A stretch of 64,000 nt of DNA from Duganella zoogloeoides (GCF_034479515.1 NZ_CP140152.1:2356001-2420000); one strand, 5' to 3'; numbered from the stretch's first letter, positions 16,586 through 26,229 are shown. The notes: generated from the letters alone by a model not told the origin. Program-made: numbers and translations.

Positions 16586-17374
16586 ATGAACAGCAATCCA
16601 CAATGGCTGGTGCCGCATTGGCCGGGCCTGCCCGCCAACGTGGGCATGTTGTCCACCACGCGGCGCGGCGGCGTGAGCCCTGCGCCGTATGACGACGGCA
16701 TGGGGCAGGGCGGCCTCAACCTGGGCACCCACGTGGGCGACCAGCCGCACAATGTCGCCCGCAACCGCCAGATTCTGCGCGAGATGCTGCCCGACGCCCC
16801 GGCGTGGCTGGCGCAAGTGCACGGCACGGCCGTGGTCGACCTGGGCAAGGTCGGGCCGCAGCAAGTGCCCGAGGCGGACGCCAGCATGACCACCATCGCC
16901 GGCAAGGTGTGCGTGGTGATGACGGCCGACTGCCTGCCGGTGCTGTTTTGCGACACGCGCGGCACCGTCGTGGCTGCCGCCCACGCCGGCTGGCGCGGCC
17001 TGGCCGCTGGCGTGCTGGAAAACACCATCGCAGCGATGCGCGCAGCGGGCGCCGGCGACTTGATGGCCTGGATGGGGCCGGCCATCGGCGCCTACCAGTT
17101 CGAGGTGGGCGGCGATGTGCGCCAGGCCTTTCTGCAAACCGCACCTGACGATTCAAGCGTGCGGCACGTGACGGCAGCGTTTACGCCACTCGAACACCGG
17201 CCGGGCAAGTTCCTGGCCGACATCTACGCGCTGGCCCGGCATCGCATGCTGCGCGCCGGCGTGGCGCAAGTGCATGGCGGCGAATACTGCACGGTGGCCA
17301 ATTCCGGGCGCTTCTATTCGTTCCGTCGCGACGGCGTCACCGGACGCCAGGCAAGTTTGATCTGGCTCAAATAA
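16586..17374 (+). CDS. pgeF: Peptidoglycan editing factor PgeF (YfiH, multicopper-like)
   Basis: The 262-residue product belongs to the YfiH/PgeF (DUF152) family, which removes misincorporated L-Ser from peptidoglycan precursors and is sometimes annotated as a polyphenol oxidase. Metal-ligand motifs are present: AQVHG (H79), MTADCLPVLF (C116) and AAHAGWRGL (H133). The C-terminus carries GGEYCTVANSGRFYSFRRDG, typical of the family. The ATG directly abuts the rluD stop codon, giving tight translational coupling. Confidence 0.93.
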   Translation: MNSNPQWLVPHWPGLPANVGMLSTTRRGGVSPAPYDDGMGQGGLNLGTHVGDQPHNVARNRQILREMLPDAPAWLAQVHGTAVVDLGKVGPQQVPEADASMTTIAGKVCVVMTADCLPVLFCDTRGTVVAAAHAGWRGLAAGVLENTIAAMRAAGAGDLMAWMGPAIGAYQFEVGGDVRQAFLQTAPDDSSVRHVTAAFTPLEHRPGKFLADIYALARHRMLRAGVAQVHGGEYCTVANSGRFYSFRRDGVTGRQASLIWLK

Positions 17375-17377
17375 GTA

Positions 17378-17587
17378 TCAGGTAGCGCTGGACTTTTTAG
17401 CGTCTCGCGCCGCCTGTTCCGCCGCTTTGCGGCGTGCTTTTCTCTTGCCCGTTCCCGCGATGTAAATCAAGGTCCCCAGCGGCAGCACGCAATAGAACAA
17501 AAACGTTACAATTCCCGCGACGATGGTCGGCTCGGTGAGCGCCATCAGTCCCACGACGTAAATCCACGCAATAGCAACAATCAGCAT
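17378..17587 (-). CDS. Small two-helix membrane protein, unknown function
   Basis: The 69-residue product has two hydrophobic segments (about residues 1-20 and 22-45, the second containing IVTFLFYCVLPLGTLIYIAG) and a strongly basic tail (GKRKARRKAAEQAARDAKK), which suggests a small inner-membrane protein with the tail in the cytoplasm. I recognise no family. It converges on pgeF with a 3-base gap and is divergent from phaC with about 50 bases between starts. An ATG start and the membrane-protein composition support it as real. Confidence 0.65.
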   Translation of the reverse strand: MLIVAIAWIYVVGLMALTEPTIVAGIVTFLFYCVLPLGTLIYIAGTGKRKARRKAAEQAARDAKKSSAT

Positions 17588-17636
17588 GTAGCAACCCAGG
17601 TTAAGAGATATTCAATATTTTTTTAGGGAATCACAC

Positions 17637-19352
17637 ATGAATTTGCCCGATCCGCAAGCCATTGCCAACGCCTGGATGTCCCAGGTGGGCGACCCCAGCC
17701 AATGGCAATCCTGGTTCAGCAAGGCGCCCACCACCGAGGCGAACCCGATGGCCACCATGTTGCAGGATATCGGCGTTGCGCTCAAACCGGAAGCGATGGA
17801 GCAGCTGAAAAACGATTATCTGCGTGACTTCACCGCGTTGTGGCAGGATTTTTTGGCTGGCAAGGCGCCAGCCGTCAGCGACCGCCGCTTCAGCTCGGCA
17901 GCCTGGCAGGGCAATCCGATGTCGGCCTTCAATGCCGCATCTTACCTGCTCAACGCCAAATTCCTCAGTGCCATGGTGGAGGCGGTGGACACCGCACCCC
18001 AGCAAAAGCAGAAAATACGCTTTGCCGTGCAGCAGGTGATTGATGCCATGTCGCCCGCGAACTTCCTCGCCACCAACCCGGAAGCGCAGCAAAAACTGAT
18101 TGAAACCAAGGGCGAGAGCCTGACGCGTGGCCTGGTCAATATGCTGGGCGATATCAACAAGGGCCATATCTCGCTGTCGGACGAATCGGCCTTTGAAGTG
18201 GGCCGCAACCTGGCCATTACCCCGGGCACCGTGATTTACGAAAATCCGCTGTTCCAGCTGATCCAGTACACGCCGACCACGCCGACGGTCAGCCAGCGCC
18301 CGCTGTTGATGGTGCCGCCGTGCATCAACAAGTTCTACATCCTCGACCTGCAACCGGAAAATTCGCTGGTGCGCTACGCGGTGGAGCAGGGCAACACCGT
18401 GTTCCTGATCTCGTGGAGCAATCCGGACAAGTCGCTGGCCGGCACCACCTGGGACGACTACGTGGAGCAGGGCGTGATCGAAGCGATCCGCATCGTCCAG
18501 GACGTCAGCGGCCAGGACAAGCTGAACATGTTCGGCTTCTGCGTGGGCGGCACCATCGTTGCCACCGCACTGGCGGTACTGGCGGCGCGTGGCCAGCACC
18601 CGGCGGCCAGCCTGACCCTGCTGACCACCTTCCTCGACTTCAGCGACACCGGCGTGCTCGACGTCTTCGTCGATGAAACCCAGGTCGCGCTGCGTGAACA
18701 GCAATTGCGCGATGGCGGCCTGATGCCGGGCCGTGACCTGGCCTCGACCTTCTCGAGCCTGCGTCCGAACGACCTGGTATGGAACTATGTGCAGTCGAAC
18801 TACCTCAAAGGCAATGAGCCGGCGGCGTTTGACCTGCTGTTCTGGAATTCGGACAGCACCAATTTGCCGGGCCCGATGTTCTGCTGGTACCTGCGCAACA
18901 CCTACCTGGAAAACAGCCTGAAAGTGCCGGGCAAGCTGACGGTGGCCGGCGAAAAGATCGACCTCGGCCTGATCGACGCCCCGGCCTTCATCTACGGTTC
19001 GCGCGAAGACCACATCGTGCCGTGGATGTCGGCGTACGGTTCGCTCGACATCCTCAACCAGGGCAAGCCGGGCGCCAACCGCTTCGTGCTGGGCGCGTCC
19101 GGCCATATCGCCGGCGTGATCAACTCGGTGGCCAAGAACAAGCGCAGCTACTGGATCAACGACGGTGGCGCCGCCGATGCCCAGGCCTGGTTCGATGGCG
19201 CGCAGGAAGTGCCGGGCAGCTGGTGGCCGCAATGGGCCGGGTTCCTGACCCAGCATGGCGGCAAGAAGGTCAAGCCCAAGGCCAAGCCCGGCAACGCCCG
19301 CTACACCGCGATCGAGGCGGCGCCCGGCCGTTACGTCAAAGCCAAGGGCTGA
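17637..19352 (+). CDS. phaC: Class I poly(R)-hydroxyalkanoic acid synthase PhaC
   Basis: PhaC polymerises hydroxyacyl-CoA into storage polyester on granule surfaces. The 571-residue length fits class I. The lipase-like box is GFCVGG with catalytic Cys302; the catalytic Asp (about D458, in GSREDHIVPW) and His (about H490, in GASGHIAGVI) are also present. The N-terminal domain begins MNLPDPQAIANAWMSQVGDP, followed by PHA-synthase motifs such as PCINKFYILDLQPENSLVRY. The regulator phaR follows, but phaA and phaB are not adjacent, so monomer supply must be encoded elsewhere. Confidence 0.97.
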   Translation: MNLPDPQAIANAWMSQVGDPSQWQSWFSKAPTTEANPMATMLQDIGVALKPEAMEQLKNDYLRDFTALWQDFLAGKAPAVSDRRFSSAAWQGNPMSAFNAASYLLNAKFLSAMVEAVDTAPQQKQKIRFAVQQVIDAMSPANFLATNPEAQQKLIETKGESLTRGLVNMLGDINKGHISLSDESAFEVGRNLAITPGTVIYENPLFQLIQYTPTTPTVSQRPLLMVPPCINKFYILDLQPENSLVRYAVEQGNTVFLISWSNPDKSLAGTTWDDYVEQGVIEAIRIVQDVSGQDKLNMFGFCVGGTIVATALAVLAARGQHPAASLTLLTTFLDFSDTGVLDVFVDETQVALREQQLRDGGLMPGRDLASTFSSLRPNDLVWNYVQSNYLKGNEPAAFDLLFWNSDSTNLPGPMFCWYLRNTYLENSLKVPGKLTVAGEKIDLGLIDAPAFIYGSREDHIVPWMSAYGSLDILNQGKPGANRFVLGASGHIAGVINSVAKNKRSYWINDGGAADAQAWFDGAQEVPGSWWPQWAGFLTQHGGKKVKPKAKPGNARYTAIEAAPGRYVKAKG

Positions 19353-19390
19353 CCACGGGGAACTGCCAGACTACCGGACTCGGCTATTGG

Positions 19391-19433
19391 TTGCGTTGCA
19401 ATAAATGCCAGCACTATTGCGAGTTTCTGCAAT
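19391..19433. promoter_or_regulatory. Two TTGC/GCAA dyads, candidate PhaR operators
   Basis: TTGCGTTGCAA (19391-19401) has the form TGC-N3-GCA, the core of the CTGC-N3-GCAG site described for PhaR of Paracoccus. A second dyad, ATTGC-N8-GCAAT, covers 19416-19433 and overlaps the expected -35 region of the promoter whose -10 is at 19451. Their position just upstream of phaR suggests autorepression; binding itself is inferred. Confidence 0.5.
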
Positions 19434-19450
19434 CTTTCTACTTTCCCCTC

Positions 19451-19456
19451 TATAAT
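19451..19456 (+). promoter_or_regulatory. phaR promoter -10 element
   Basis: A perfect TATAAT lies about 94 bases before the phaR start codon. No good -35 hexamer is seen at the usual distance (the region reads TGCAAT), and it is covered by the second TTGC/GCAA dyad. This would suit a promoter that a repressor can block. Confidence 0.5.
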
Positions 19457-19549
19457 AGGATCAAGTAGGCACGTGAAAAGCGGACCGAAGTTCGCTTTTT
19501 GTTTCGAATTGTTGGAGACGCGCTGCGGCGCAATAAAAACGGACTTGTG

Positions 19550-20113
19550 ATGAGTAGTGCGAAAAAAAATGCTGACCGCCTGATCAAAAAATACCCGAAT
19601 CGTCGTCTGTACGATACCCAGACCAGTTCCTACATCACGCTGTCGGACGTCAAGCAGCTGGTGCTCGATAACGAAGTATTCACCGTGGTCGATGCCAAGA
19701 CCAACGAAGATCTGAGCCGCAGCATTCTCCTGCAAATCATTCTGGAAGAAGAGGCCAGCGGCGCGCCGATGTTCTCGAGCGACGTGCTGTCACAGATCAT
19801 CCGCTTCTACGGCCACGCCATGCAGGGCATGATGGGGTCGTACCTGGAAAAGAATGTCCAGGCCTTCACCGATATCCAGCGCAAATTCACCGGCACCACC
19901 CCCGGCGCAATTGACGGTAAAGCGTTTAGCCCGGAAATGTGGACCCAGTTCATGAACGTCCAGGGCCCGATGATGCAAGGCATGATGAACAACTACATCG
20001 ACCAGAGCAAAAGCCTGTTCGTGCAGATGCAGGAGCAGATGCAGAACCAGAGCAAGACCCTGTTCGGCACCTTCCCGTTCGGCCCGGTGGTACCGCCCAC
20101 CGACAAGAAGTAA
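19550..20113 (+). CDS. phaR: Polyhydroxyalkanoate synthesis repressor PhaR
   Basis: PhaR binds both DNA and PHA granules and represses phasin genes and itself until polymer is made. The ATG at 19550 gives MSSAKKNADRLIKKYPNRRL, and the PHB/PHA accumulation regulator DNA-binding domain follows (YDTQTSSYITLSDVKQLVLD, FTVVDAKTNEDLSRSILLQI). The second domain is Gln/Met-rich (MQGMMGSYLEKNVQAF, LFVQMQEQMQNQSKTLF). At 187 residues it has the family length. It sits about 200 bases behind phaC with its own promoter and a strong terminator after it. Confidence 0.95.
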   Translation: MSSAKKNADRLIKKYPNRRLYDTQTSSYITLSDVKQLVLDNEVFTVVDAKTNEDLSRSILLQIILEEEASGAPMFSSDVLSQIIRFYGHAMQGMMGSYLEKNVQAFTDIQRKFTGTTPGAIDGKAFSPEMWTQFMNVQGPMMQGMMNNYIDQSKSLFVQMQEQMQNQSKTLFGTFPFGPVVPPTDKK

Positions 20114-20136
20114 TCTTTCCGCGTTAGTGGAATTTG

Positions 20137-20171
20137 AACGGCACAGTGGCGTTGGCTACTGTGCCGTTTTT
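20137..20171 (+). terminator. Rho-independent terminator after phaR
   Basis: An 11-bp perfect stem, AACGGCACAGT pairing with ACTGTGCCGTT, encloses a 10-base loop and runs into a T tract. It lies 23 bases after the phaR stop and points in the phaR direction, separating it from the convergent motA. Confidence 0.9.
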
Positions 20172-20212
20172 GCTTGAGCGTTTTGTCTGAGGTTAAATCG
20201 GTAATTCCCGAC

Positions 20213-21070
20213 TCAGCGTTTCCCCGGCCGCAAAATCGACTCCAGTTCCGCAAACGACGGCCGTTGCTTCGCTGAAATCACCTTGCGGCCGAACTCCACC
20301 GCCAGCGACGGCGCATAGCCGTTCAGGCTGGCGATGATGGTGACTTTTACGCACTGGAGCACGCCGGTCGATTCTTGCAGCTTGCGTTCGAGCAGGCTGG
20401 CGATCGGGCCGAACACGCCGTAGGCCAGCAAGATGCCGAGGAAAGTGCCCACGAGCGCGGCGGCAATCAGGTTGCCCAGTTCCGCCGGGGGCAGGCCGAC
20501 CGAGGCCATGGTGTGGACCACGCCCATCACGGCAGCCACGATGCCGAAAGCGGGCAGCGCTTCTGCCACCTTGTGGATGGCGTTGATCGCCAGTTCGCCG
20601 TCCTGGTGATGGACGTCGATTTCGTTGTCCATCAGGTTTTCGATCTGATAAATGTCGATATTGCCGTTGATGATCAGGCGCAGGTAGTCGGTGATGAATT
20701 CTACCAGGTGGGGATCGGCCATCACCAGCGGAAACTTGAGGAAGATCGGGCTGCTCTGCGGGTTGTCGATTTCGTTCTCGATTGCCATCAGGCCTTCGCG
20801 GCGGGCCTTGGTCAGCAGCTCGAACATCAGGCTCATCAGGTCCACGTACAGGGCGCGGGTCTGGCGCGCGGTCTGGAACAGCGAGGGCAAAGCGTCGTAC
20901 ACGGCCTGGCGCGACTTGCCATCGTTGGCGATCACGAAGGCGCCCAGTGCGCCGCCGGCAATCATCATGAATTCGTAGGGCTGGAACAAGGGCGCCAGGT
21001 GGCCGCCCTCGAGCGCAAAGCCGCCAAATATCGCGCCCAGGGCGATAACGATGCCAACAATAACTGCCAT
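20213..21070 (-). CDS. motA: Flagellar motor stator protein MotA
   Basis: MotA forms the proton-conducting stator with MotB. The ATG at 21070 gives MAVIVGIVIALGAIFGGFAL, the first membrane helix; longer upstream readings add no plausible sequence. The 285-residue product has the family landmarks: ALEGGHLAPLFQPYEFMMIAGG, LLTKARREGLMAIENEID in the cytoplasmic loop with charged residues that contact FliG, and LPAFGIVAAVMGVVHTMAS plus AALVGTFLGILLAYGVFGP for helices 3 and 4. Unusually, motB is not next to it: phaR converges downstream and rimO diverges upstream. It could pair with a MotB encoded elsewhere. Confidence 0.92.
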   Translation of the reverse strand: MAVIVGIVIALGAIFGGFALEGGHLAPLFQPYEFMMIAGGALGAFVIANDGKSRQAVYDALPSLFQTARQTRALYVDLMSLMFELLTKARREGLMAIENEIDNPQSSPIFLKFPLVMADPHLVEFITDYLRLIINGNIDIYQIENLMDNEIDVHHQDGELAINAIHKVAEALPAFGIVAAVMGVVHTMASVGLPPAELGNLIAAALVGTFLGILLAYGVFGPIASLLERKLQESTGVLQCVKVTIIASLNGYAPSLAVEFGRKVISAKQRPSFAELESILRPGKR

Positions 21071-21207
21071 GGAAGGTCCAATCGTGAATTCCGACAAGGC
21101 ATCACGATACCATCTTGCAGTATGGAAAGATATACAGATGAGCATGGATCCAACATCGATTCGGCGTGCGCGGTGGTGAGGGCTTCTCTGCAGCAAGTGC
21201 GATCGGG

Positions 21208-21213
21208 TATAAT
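21208..21213 (+). promoter_or_regulatory. rimO promoter -10 element
   Basis: A perfect TATAAT lies 22 bases before the rimO start codon. This spacing would leave a short leader of about 15 bases. No clear -35 hexamer is visible. Confidence 0.4.
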
Positions 21214-21234
21214 GCCCGATTGCCCGGCATCTTC

Positions 21235-22650
21235 ATGACACCCAACATGCAATCGCAACCACTTTCCCGTATCACCAAGCCTGCAGCAGCCACCACCATC
21301 AGCGGTGCGGCGCCCAAAGTCGGCTTTGTCTCGCTCGGCTGCCCCAAGGCGCTGGTCGATTCCGAACAAATCCTGACCCAGCTGCGCGCCGAGGGCTACG
21401 AGACTGCCAAGTCCTATGACGGCGCCGACCTGGTGATCGTCAACACCTGCGGCTTCATCGACGCGGCCGTGCAGGAGTCGCTCGACGCCATCGGCGAAGC
21501 GCTGGCCGAAAACGGTAAAGTCATCGTGACCGGTTGCCTCGGTGCGAAAAAAGACGCCGCCGGCGACGACATCATCATGAAGGTGCACCCGAAGGTGCTG
21601 GCCGTGACCGGCCCGCACGCGCTGGCCGAAGTAATGGACTCGGTCCACTTCCACCTGCCCAAGCCGCACGAGCCGTTCATCGACCTGCTGCCGCCGCAAG
21701 GCATCAAGCTCACGCCGAAGCACTACGCGTACCTGAAAATCTCCGAGGGCTGCAACCACCGCTGCTCGTTCTGCATCATCCCGTCGATGCGCGGCGACCT
21801 GGTGTCGCGCCCGATCGGCGAGCTGCTGCTGGAAGCGGAAAACCTGTTCAAGTCCGGCGTCAAGGAACTGCTGGTGATTTCGCAGGATACCTCGGCCTAC
21901 GGCGTTGACGTCAAATTCCGCACCGGCTTCTGGAACGGCCGCCCGATCAAGACCCACATGACGCAGCTGATGGAAGCGCTGGGCGAGCTGGCCAAGTCGC
22001 ACGGCGCCTGGGTGCGCATGCACTACGTGTACCCGTACCCGCACGTGGACCAGGTGATCCCGATGATGGGCGAGCACGTGCTGCCCTACCTCGACATCCC
22101 GATGCAGCACGCGCATCCCGACGTGTTGAAGCGCATGAAGCGTCCGGCCAGCGGCGAGAAAAACCTCGACCGCATCCTGGCCTGGCGCAAGATGAACCCG
22201 GACCTGACCATCCGCTCGACCTTTATCGCCGGTTTCCCGGGCGAGACCGAAGAAGAGTTCCAGTACCTGCTGGACTTCCTCAAGGAAGCGCAGATCGACC
22301 GCCTTGGCTGCTTCGCCTATTCGCCGGTGGAAGGCGCCACCGCCAACGAACTGGCCAACCCGGTACCGGAGGAAGTGCGCGAAGAACGCCGTGGCCGCGT
22401 GATGCTGCTGCAGGAAGAAATCTCGAAGAACCGCCTGAAGGCCAAGGTCGGCAAGACCGTGCGCGTGCTGATTGATGAGGTCAACCGCACTGGCGGCGTC
22501 GGTCGCTCGGCAGCCGATGCGCCCGAAATCGACGGCGTGGTGTACGTGAAGCCACCGTACGAGCCGCACAAGAAGCTGGTCGTCGGCCAGTTCGTCGATG
22601 TGCGCATCACGACTTCCGACGCGCATGACCTGTGGGGCGAGGCGCAATAA
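21235..22650 (+). CDS. rimO: Ribosomal protein S12 methylthiotransferase RimO
   Basis: RimO is a radical-SAM enzyme that adds a methylthio group to the conserved Asp of ribosomal protein S12. The ATG at 21235 ([15 protein letters not shown]) is used; 21247 is an alternative. The 471-residue product has the UPF0004 domain ([17 protein letters not shown]), the radical-SAM cluster CNHRCSFC (Cys173, 177, 180), [17 protein letters not shown], and a C-terminal TRAM domain ([32 protein letters not shown]). It is divergent from motA and ends with its own terminator. Confidence 0.95.
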   Translation: MTPNMQSQPLSRITKPAAATTISGAAPKVGFVSLGCPKALVDSEQILTQLRAEGYETAKSYDGADLVIVNTCGFIDAAVQESLDAIGEALAENGKVIVTGCLGAKKDAAGDDIIMKVHPKVLAVTGPHALAEVMDSVHFHLPKPHEPFIDLLPPQGIKLTPKHYAYLKISEGCNHRCSFCIIPSMRGDLVSRPIGELLLEAENLFKSGVKELLVISQDTSAYGVDVKFRTGFWNGRPIKTHMTQLMEALGELAKSHGAWVRMHYVYPYPHVDQVIPMMGEHVLPYLDIPMQHAHPDVLKRMKRPASGEKNLDRILAWRKMNPDLTIRSTFIAGFPGETEEEFQYLLDFLKEAQIDRLGCFAYSPVEGATANELANPVPEEVREERRGRVMLLQEEISKNRLKAKVGKTVRVLIDEVNRTGGVGRSAADAPEIDGVVYVKPPYEPHKKLVVGQFVDVRITTSDAHDLWGEAQ

Positions 22651-22675
22651 GCTGCTGCGGGGCGGCTATAATACG

Positions 22676-22713
22676 GGCGGAGCATCGATCATCTCGATGC
22701 TCCGCCTTTTTTT
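22676..22713 (+). terminator. Rho-independent terminator after rimO
   Basis: GGCGGAGCATCGA pairs perfectly with TCGATGCTCCGCC around a TCATC loop and is followed by seven T residues. It ends less than 20 bases before the metC start, so metC needs its own promoter or read-through. A TATAAT at 22667-22672 directly before the hairpin may be a coincidence. Confidence 0.9.
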
Positions 22714-22730
22714 ATTCGCTTGCTCCTTTG

Positions 22731-23900
22731 ATGACCACCAAAAAATCCCCGCAGACCGCCCTGATCCACTCCGACTACCGTCCTCCAGCAGGTTTCAGTG
22801 CATTCCCCACCGCGATCCACCATGCTTCCACGGTGCTGTTCGGAAACGTGGCTGCGCTGCGCTCGGGCGAGTGGAAGGACAAGAACGCCTATACCTACGG
22901 CCTGCACGGCACGCCCACCACCTTTACGCTGGAAGCCCGGCTGGCCGACATCGAGGGCGGCACCCAGTGCCTGCTGGCGCCCAGCGGCCTGGCGGCGATC
23001 GCCATGGTGGACTTTGCGCTGCTCAAGACCGGTGACGACGTGCTGTTGCCCGATAACGTCTATAACCCCAACCGCGAACTGGGGCGCTGGCTGGAAGCCG
23101 ACTTCGGCATCACCGCGCGCTATTACGACCCGCTGGTCGGCGCCGGCATCGCCGAACTGATACTGCCGAACACAAAACTGATCTGGACCGAGGCTCCCGG
23201 TTCGGTATCGATGGAAGTGCCCGACCTGCCGGCCATCTGCACTGCCGCCCATGCGCGCGGCGTGCTGGTCGCACTCGATAACACCTGGGCGGCCGGCCTG
23301 GCCTTCAACGGTTTCGAGCACGGCGCCGACATCGTCATGCAGGCGCTGACCAAGTACCAGTCGGGCGGCTCGGACGTATTGATGGGCGCCGTCATCACGC
23401 GCGACCGCGCCATCCACGACCGTCTGAGCCTGGCCCACATGCGCCTGGGCCTCGGTGTGGGTGCGGACGACGCCTACCTGGTGCTGCGCGGCCTGCCCAC
23501 CATGCGCCTGCGTTTCGACGCCCACGACAAGTCCGCGCGCAAGGTGGCGGCGTGGCTCAAAACCCGTCCCGAGATCACCCGCGTGCTGCATCCCGCGCTG
23601 GCCGACTGCCCGGGCCACGATACCTGGCAGCGCGACTTTACCGGCGCCGGCGGCCTGTTCTCGGTGCTGTTCGACGCGCGCTACACGGAAGAACAGACCG
23701 ACCGCTTCATCGATGCCTTGCAGCTGTTCGGCATCGGCTACAGCTGGGGCGGCGCCAACAGCCTGGCGGTCCCGTACCGCATCGCGCACATGCGCAAGAA
23801 CTGGAGCGACCAGGGCATCCTGGTGCGCTTTAACATCGGCCTGGAAAGCGCCGATGACCTGATCGCCGATATTGAACAAGCATTGGAGTTGATGAAATGA
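22731..23900 (+). CDS. metC: Cystathionine beta-lyase
   Basis: This Cys/Met-metabolism PLP enzyme (389 residues) should cleave cystathionine to homocysteine, ammonia and pyruvate in methionine synthesis. The ATG at 22731 gives [20 protein letters not shown]. Family features are [20 protein letters not shown], the phosphate-binding [10 protein letters not shown], the DNTWAAGL aspartate and the lysine in [15 protein letters not shown] (about K208). A cystathionine gamma-lyase or synthase role is less likely given the YGLHGTPT motif. The stop overlaps the hisC start (ATGA), so the two are translated together. Confidence 0.9.
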   Translation: MTTKKSPQTALIHSDYRPPAGFSAFPTAIHHASTVLFGNVAALRSGEWKDKNAYTYGLHGTPTTFTLEARLADIEGGTQCLLAPSGLAAIAMVDFALLKTGDDVLLPDNVYNPNRELGRWLEADFGITARYYDPLVGAGIAELILPNTKLIWTEAPGSVSMEVPDLPAICTAAHARGVLVALDNTWAAGLAFNGFEHGADIVMQALTKYQSGGSDVLMGAVITRDRAIHDRLSLAHMRLGLGVGADDAYLVLRGLPTMRLRFDAHDKSARKVAAWLKTRPEITRVLHPALADCPGHDTWQRDFTGAGGLFSVLFDARYTEEQTDRFIDALQLFGIGYSWGGANSLAVPYRIAHMRKNWSDQGILVRFNIGLESADDLIADIEQALELMK

Positions 23901-24955
23901 GTCGTTTCTGGAGCAAAGTAGTCCATGGCCTGACGCCGTACACGCCGGGCGAGCAGGTACGCATGCCCGGCCTGATCAAGCTGAACACCAACGAGAACCC
24001 GTATGGCCCGTCGCCGAAAGCAGTCGCCGCCATGCAGGCCGCCGTGGACGACGACCTGCGCCGCTATCCCGATCCGGCCAACCTGGCGGTCAAGGATGCG
24101 GTGGCGCGGCGCCTGGGCGTGCGGCGCGAGCAGGTTTTTGTCGGTAACAGTTCCGATGAAGTGCTGGCCCACACCTTCCACGCGCTGCTCAAGCACGAAC
24201 TGCCGCTGCTGTGCCCCGACATCAGCTACAGTTTTTACGCCACGTATTGCAGCCTGTATGGCATCACTGCCGTGCAGGTGCCATTGAATGACCGCTTCGA
24301 GATCGACGTCGAAGATTACAACGCACCGTGCGGCGCCATCATCGTCGCCAACCCCAATGCGCCGACCGGCATTGCCCTGTCGCTGGCGCAGATCGAAGCG
24401 CTGCTGCTGGCGCACGCGGACCAGGTGGTGGTGGTCGATGAAGCCTACGTGGACTTCGGCGGCGAAAGCGCCAGCGCGCTGGTGGACCGCTACGACAACC
24501 TGCTGGTGATCCAGACCCTGTCGAAATCGCATTCGCTGGCCGGCCTGCGGGTGGGCTTTGCGGTCGGTCACCCGGATTTGATCGCGGGCCTCGAGCGCGT
24601 AAAAAACAGTTTTAACTGCTACCCGCTGGGGCAGGTGGCGCAGGCCGGCGCGGTTGCCTCGCTGGACGACGTCGACTACGCGCAGCAGACGGCGCGCGCG
24701 GTCATCGCCACGCGTGCGTGGCTCACCGCCGAGATGCTGGCGCTGGGCTTCGAGGTGCTGCCGTCGCGCGCCAATTTCATCTTCGTGCGCCATCCGCAGC
24801 ATGACGCGGTGACGATTGCCGCCGGCCTGCGCGAGCGGGCGATCCTGGTGCGCCACTTCAAGCAGGCGCGCATCGACCAGTTCCTGCGTATCTCGATCGG
24901 TACGGATGCCGAATGCGCGGCACTGGTCGATGCACTGAAGACGCTGCTAGCCTGA
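23897..24955 (+). CDS. hisC: Histidinol-phosphate aminotransferase
   Basis: HisC converts imidazole-acetol phosphate and glutamate to histidinol phosphate in histidine synthesis. The 352-residue product starts [20 protein letters not shown] and has [56 protein letters not shown] and the PLP lysine in [18 protein letters not shown] (about K210). The gene overlaps metC by four bases, pairing amino-acid transamination with cystathionine cleavage; no other his gene is present. A role in aromatic amino-acid transamination is also known for some HisC paralogs. Confidence 0.9.
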   Translation: MSRFWSKVVHGLTPYTPGEQVRMPGLIKLNTNENPYGPSPKAVAAMQAAVDDDLRRYPDPANLAVKDAVARRLGVRREQVFVGNSSDEVLAHTFHALLKHELPLLCPDISYSFYATYCSLYGITAVQVPLNDRFEIDVEDYNAPCGAIIVANPNAPTGIALSLAQIEALLLAHADQVVVVDEAYVDFGGESASALVDRYDNLLVIQTLSKSHSLAGLRVGFAVGHPDLIAGLERVKNSFNCYPLGQVAQAGAVASLDDVDYAQQTARAVIATRAWLTAEMLALGFEVLPSRANFIFVRHPQHDAVTIAAGLRERAILVRHFKQARIDQFLRISIGTDAECAALVDALKTLLA

Positions 24956-24969
24956 TCCATTCTGATATA

Positions 24970-24985
24970 CTGTATGAATATACAG
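24970..24985. promoter_or_regulatory. LexA (SOS) box before the radical-SAM/udgX operon
   Basis: CTGTATGAATATACAG fits the LexA consensus CTGT-N8-ACAG perfectly, and its AT-rich centre matches the preferred TATATATA-type spacer closely. It ends 14 bases before the ATG of the radical-SAM gene and directly after hisC. LexA bound here would block initiation, so DNA damage should induce the operon. Confidence 0.85.
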
Positions 24986-24999
24986 TTGCGGAGTGGATC

Positions 25000-26229
25000 A
25001 TGGAACTGACGGACAAACTGGAAATCCTGGCCGATGCGGCCAAGTACGACGCCTCGTGCGCCAGCAGCGGGGCGCCCAAGCGCCATTCGGTGGGCAAAGA
25101 CGGCTTTGGCGCCACCACCGGTATGGGCATCTGCCACAGCTATACGCCGGACGGGCGCTGCGTCTCGCTGCTCAAGATCCTGCTGACCAATTACTGCCTG
25201 TACGATTGCCAGTACTGCGTCAACCGCCGCACGTCCAACGTGCCGCGTGCGCGCTTCACGGTGGCCGAGGTGGTCAAGCTCACCAAGGATTTCTACCTGC
25301 GTAACTACATCGACGGCCTGTTCCTCAGTTCCGGCATCATCCAGTCGGCCGACTACACGATGGAACAGCTGGTGCAGATCGCCCGCGAGCTGCGCGAGGT
25401 GCACCAGTTCCGTGGCTACATCCATTTGAAAACCATTCCGGACGCCGACCCGGCGCTGATCGCCGCCGCCGGCCGCTACGCGGATCGCCTCAGCGTCAAT
25501 ATCGAGCTGCCGACGCAGGACAGCGTGCAAAAGCTCGCGCCGGAAAAGAGCGTCCACACCATCAAGCTGGCCATGGGCTCGATCCGCCGCAAGCTTGACG
25601 AAAAAGCGGAAGAGCCGAAGTCGCCGCGTTTCGCGCCGGCCGGCCAGAGCACGCAAATGATCGTAGGGGCCGACGCCAGCGACGACCAGCAAATCCTGAA
25701 AACCGCCGAAACCCTGTACGGCAGCTACAAGCTCAAACGCGTGTACTACTCGGCTTTCAGCCCCATTCCGCAAAGCCCGAAAAGCGTGCCGCTGGCGCCC
25801 CCGCCCATGATGCGCGAGCACCGCCTGTACCAGGCCGACTTTTTATTGCGCAGCTACGGCTTCCAGGTCGATGAGCTGCTGCCCAAGACCGGCAACCTGG
25901 CGCTCGACATCGACCCCAAGCTGGCCTGGGCTTTGGCCAACCGCGAACACTTTCCGATGGACCTGAATCGCGCCGAGCCGCACATGATCGCCCGCATCCC
26001 CGGCATCGGCCTGCGCAACGCCCAGCGCATCGTCGATCTGCGCCGGTTGCGCCAGGTGCGCTACGCGGACCTTACGCGCTTGAAGTGCAGCATGAAGAAG
26101 ATCTCGCCGTTCATCATCACGGCCGATTACATCCCGGTCAACGACGCAGGGCCGTCCGAGCACCTGCGCCGGGCGATGGCCGTGCCGGCCCAGCAAATGA
26201 ACCTGTGGCCGGAGCTGCAAGCGGCATGA
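25000..26229 (+). CDS. Putative DNA modification/repair radical-SAM protein with HhH
   Basis: The 409-residue product, read from the ATG right after the LexA box, begins MELTDKLEILADAAKYDASC. It has a radical-SAM cluster CLYDCQYC (Cys66, 70, 73) and ends with a helix-hairpin-helix DNA-binding motif around residues 328-347 (IARIPGIGLRNAQRIVDLRR). The pattern matches the family named putative DNA modification/repair radical SAM protein. Radical-SAM plus HhH points to chemistry on DNA, but the substrate is unknown. It overlaps the udgX start (ATGA), and the LexA box places both under SOS control. Confidence 0.88.
   Translation: MELTDKLEILADAAKYDASCASSGAPKRHSVGKDGFGATTGMGICHSYTPDGRCVSLLKILLTNYCLYDCQYCVNRRTSNVPRARFTVAEVVKLTKDFYLRNYIDGLFLSSGIIQSADYTMEQLVQIARELREVHQFRGYIHLKTIPDADPALIAAAGRYADRLSVNIELPTQDSVQKLAPEKSVHTIKLAMGSIRRKLDEKAEEPKSPRFAPAGQSTQMIVGADASDDQQILKTAETLYGSYKLKRVYYSAFSPIPQSPKSVPLAPPPMMREHRLYQADFLLRSYGFQVDELLPKTGNLALDIDPKLAWALANREHFPMDLNRAEPHMIARIPGIGLRNAQRIVDLRRLRQVRYADLTRLKCSMKKISPFIITADYIPVNDAGPSEHLRRAMAVPAQQMNLWPELQAA

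Noticed and set aside
22667..22672. TATAAT before the rimO terminator, considered as the metC promoter
   Set aside because: Its transcript would begin inside the terminator hairpin and no -35 hexamer is present, so it was not listed as a separate promoter.
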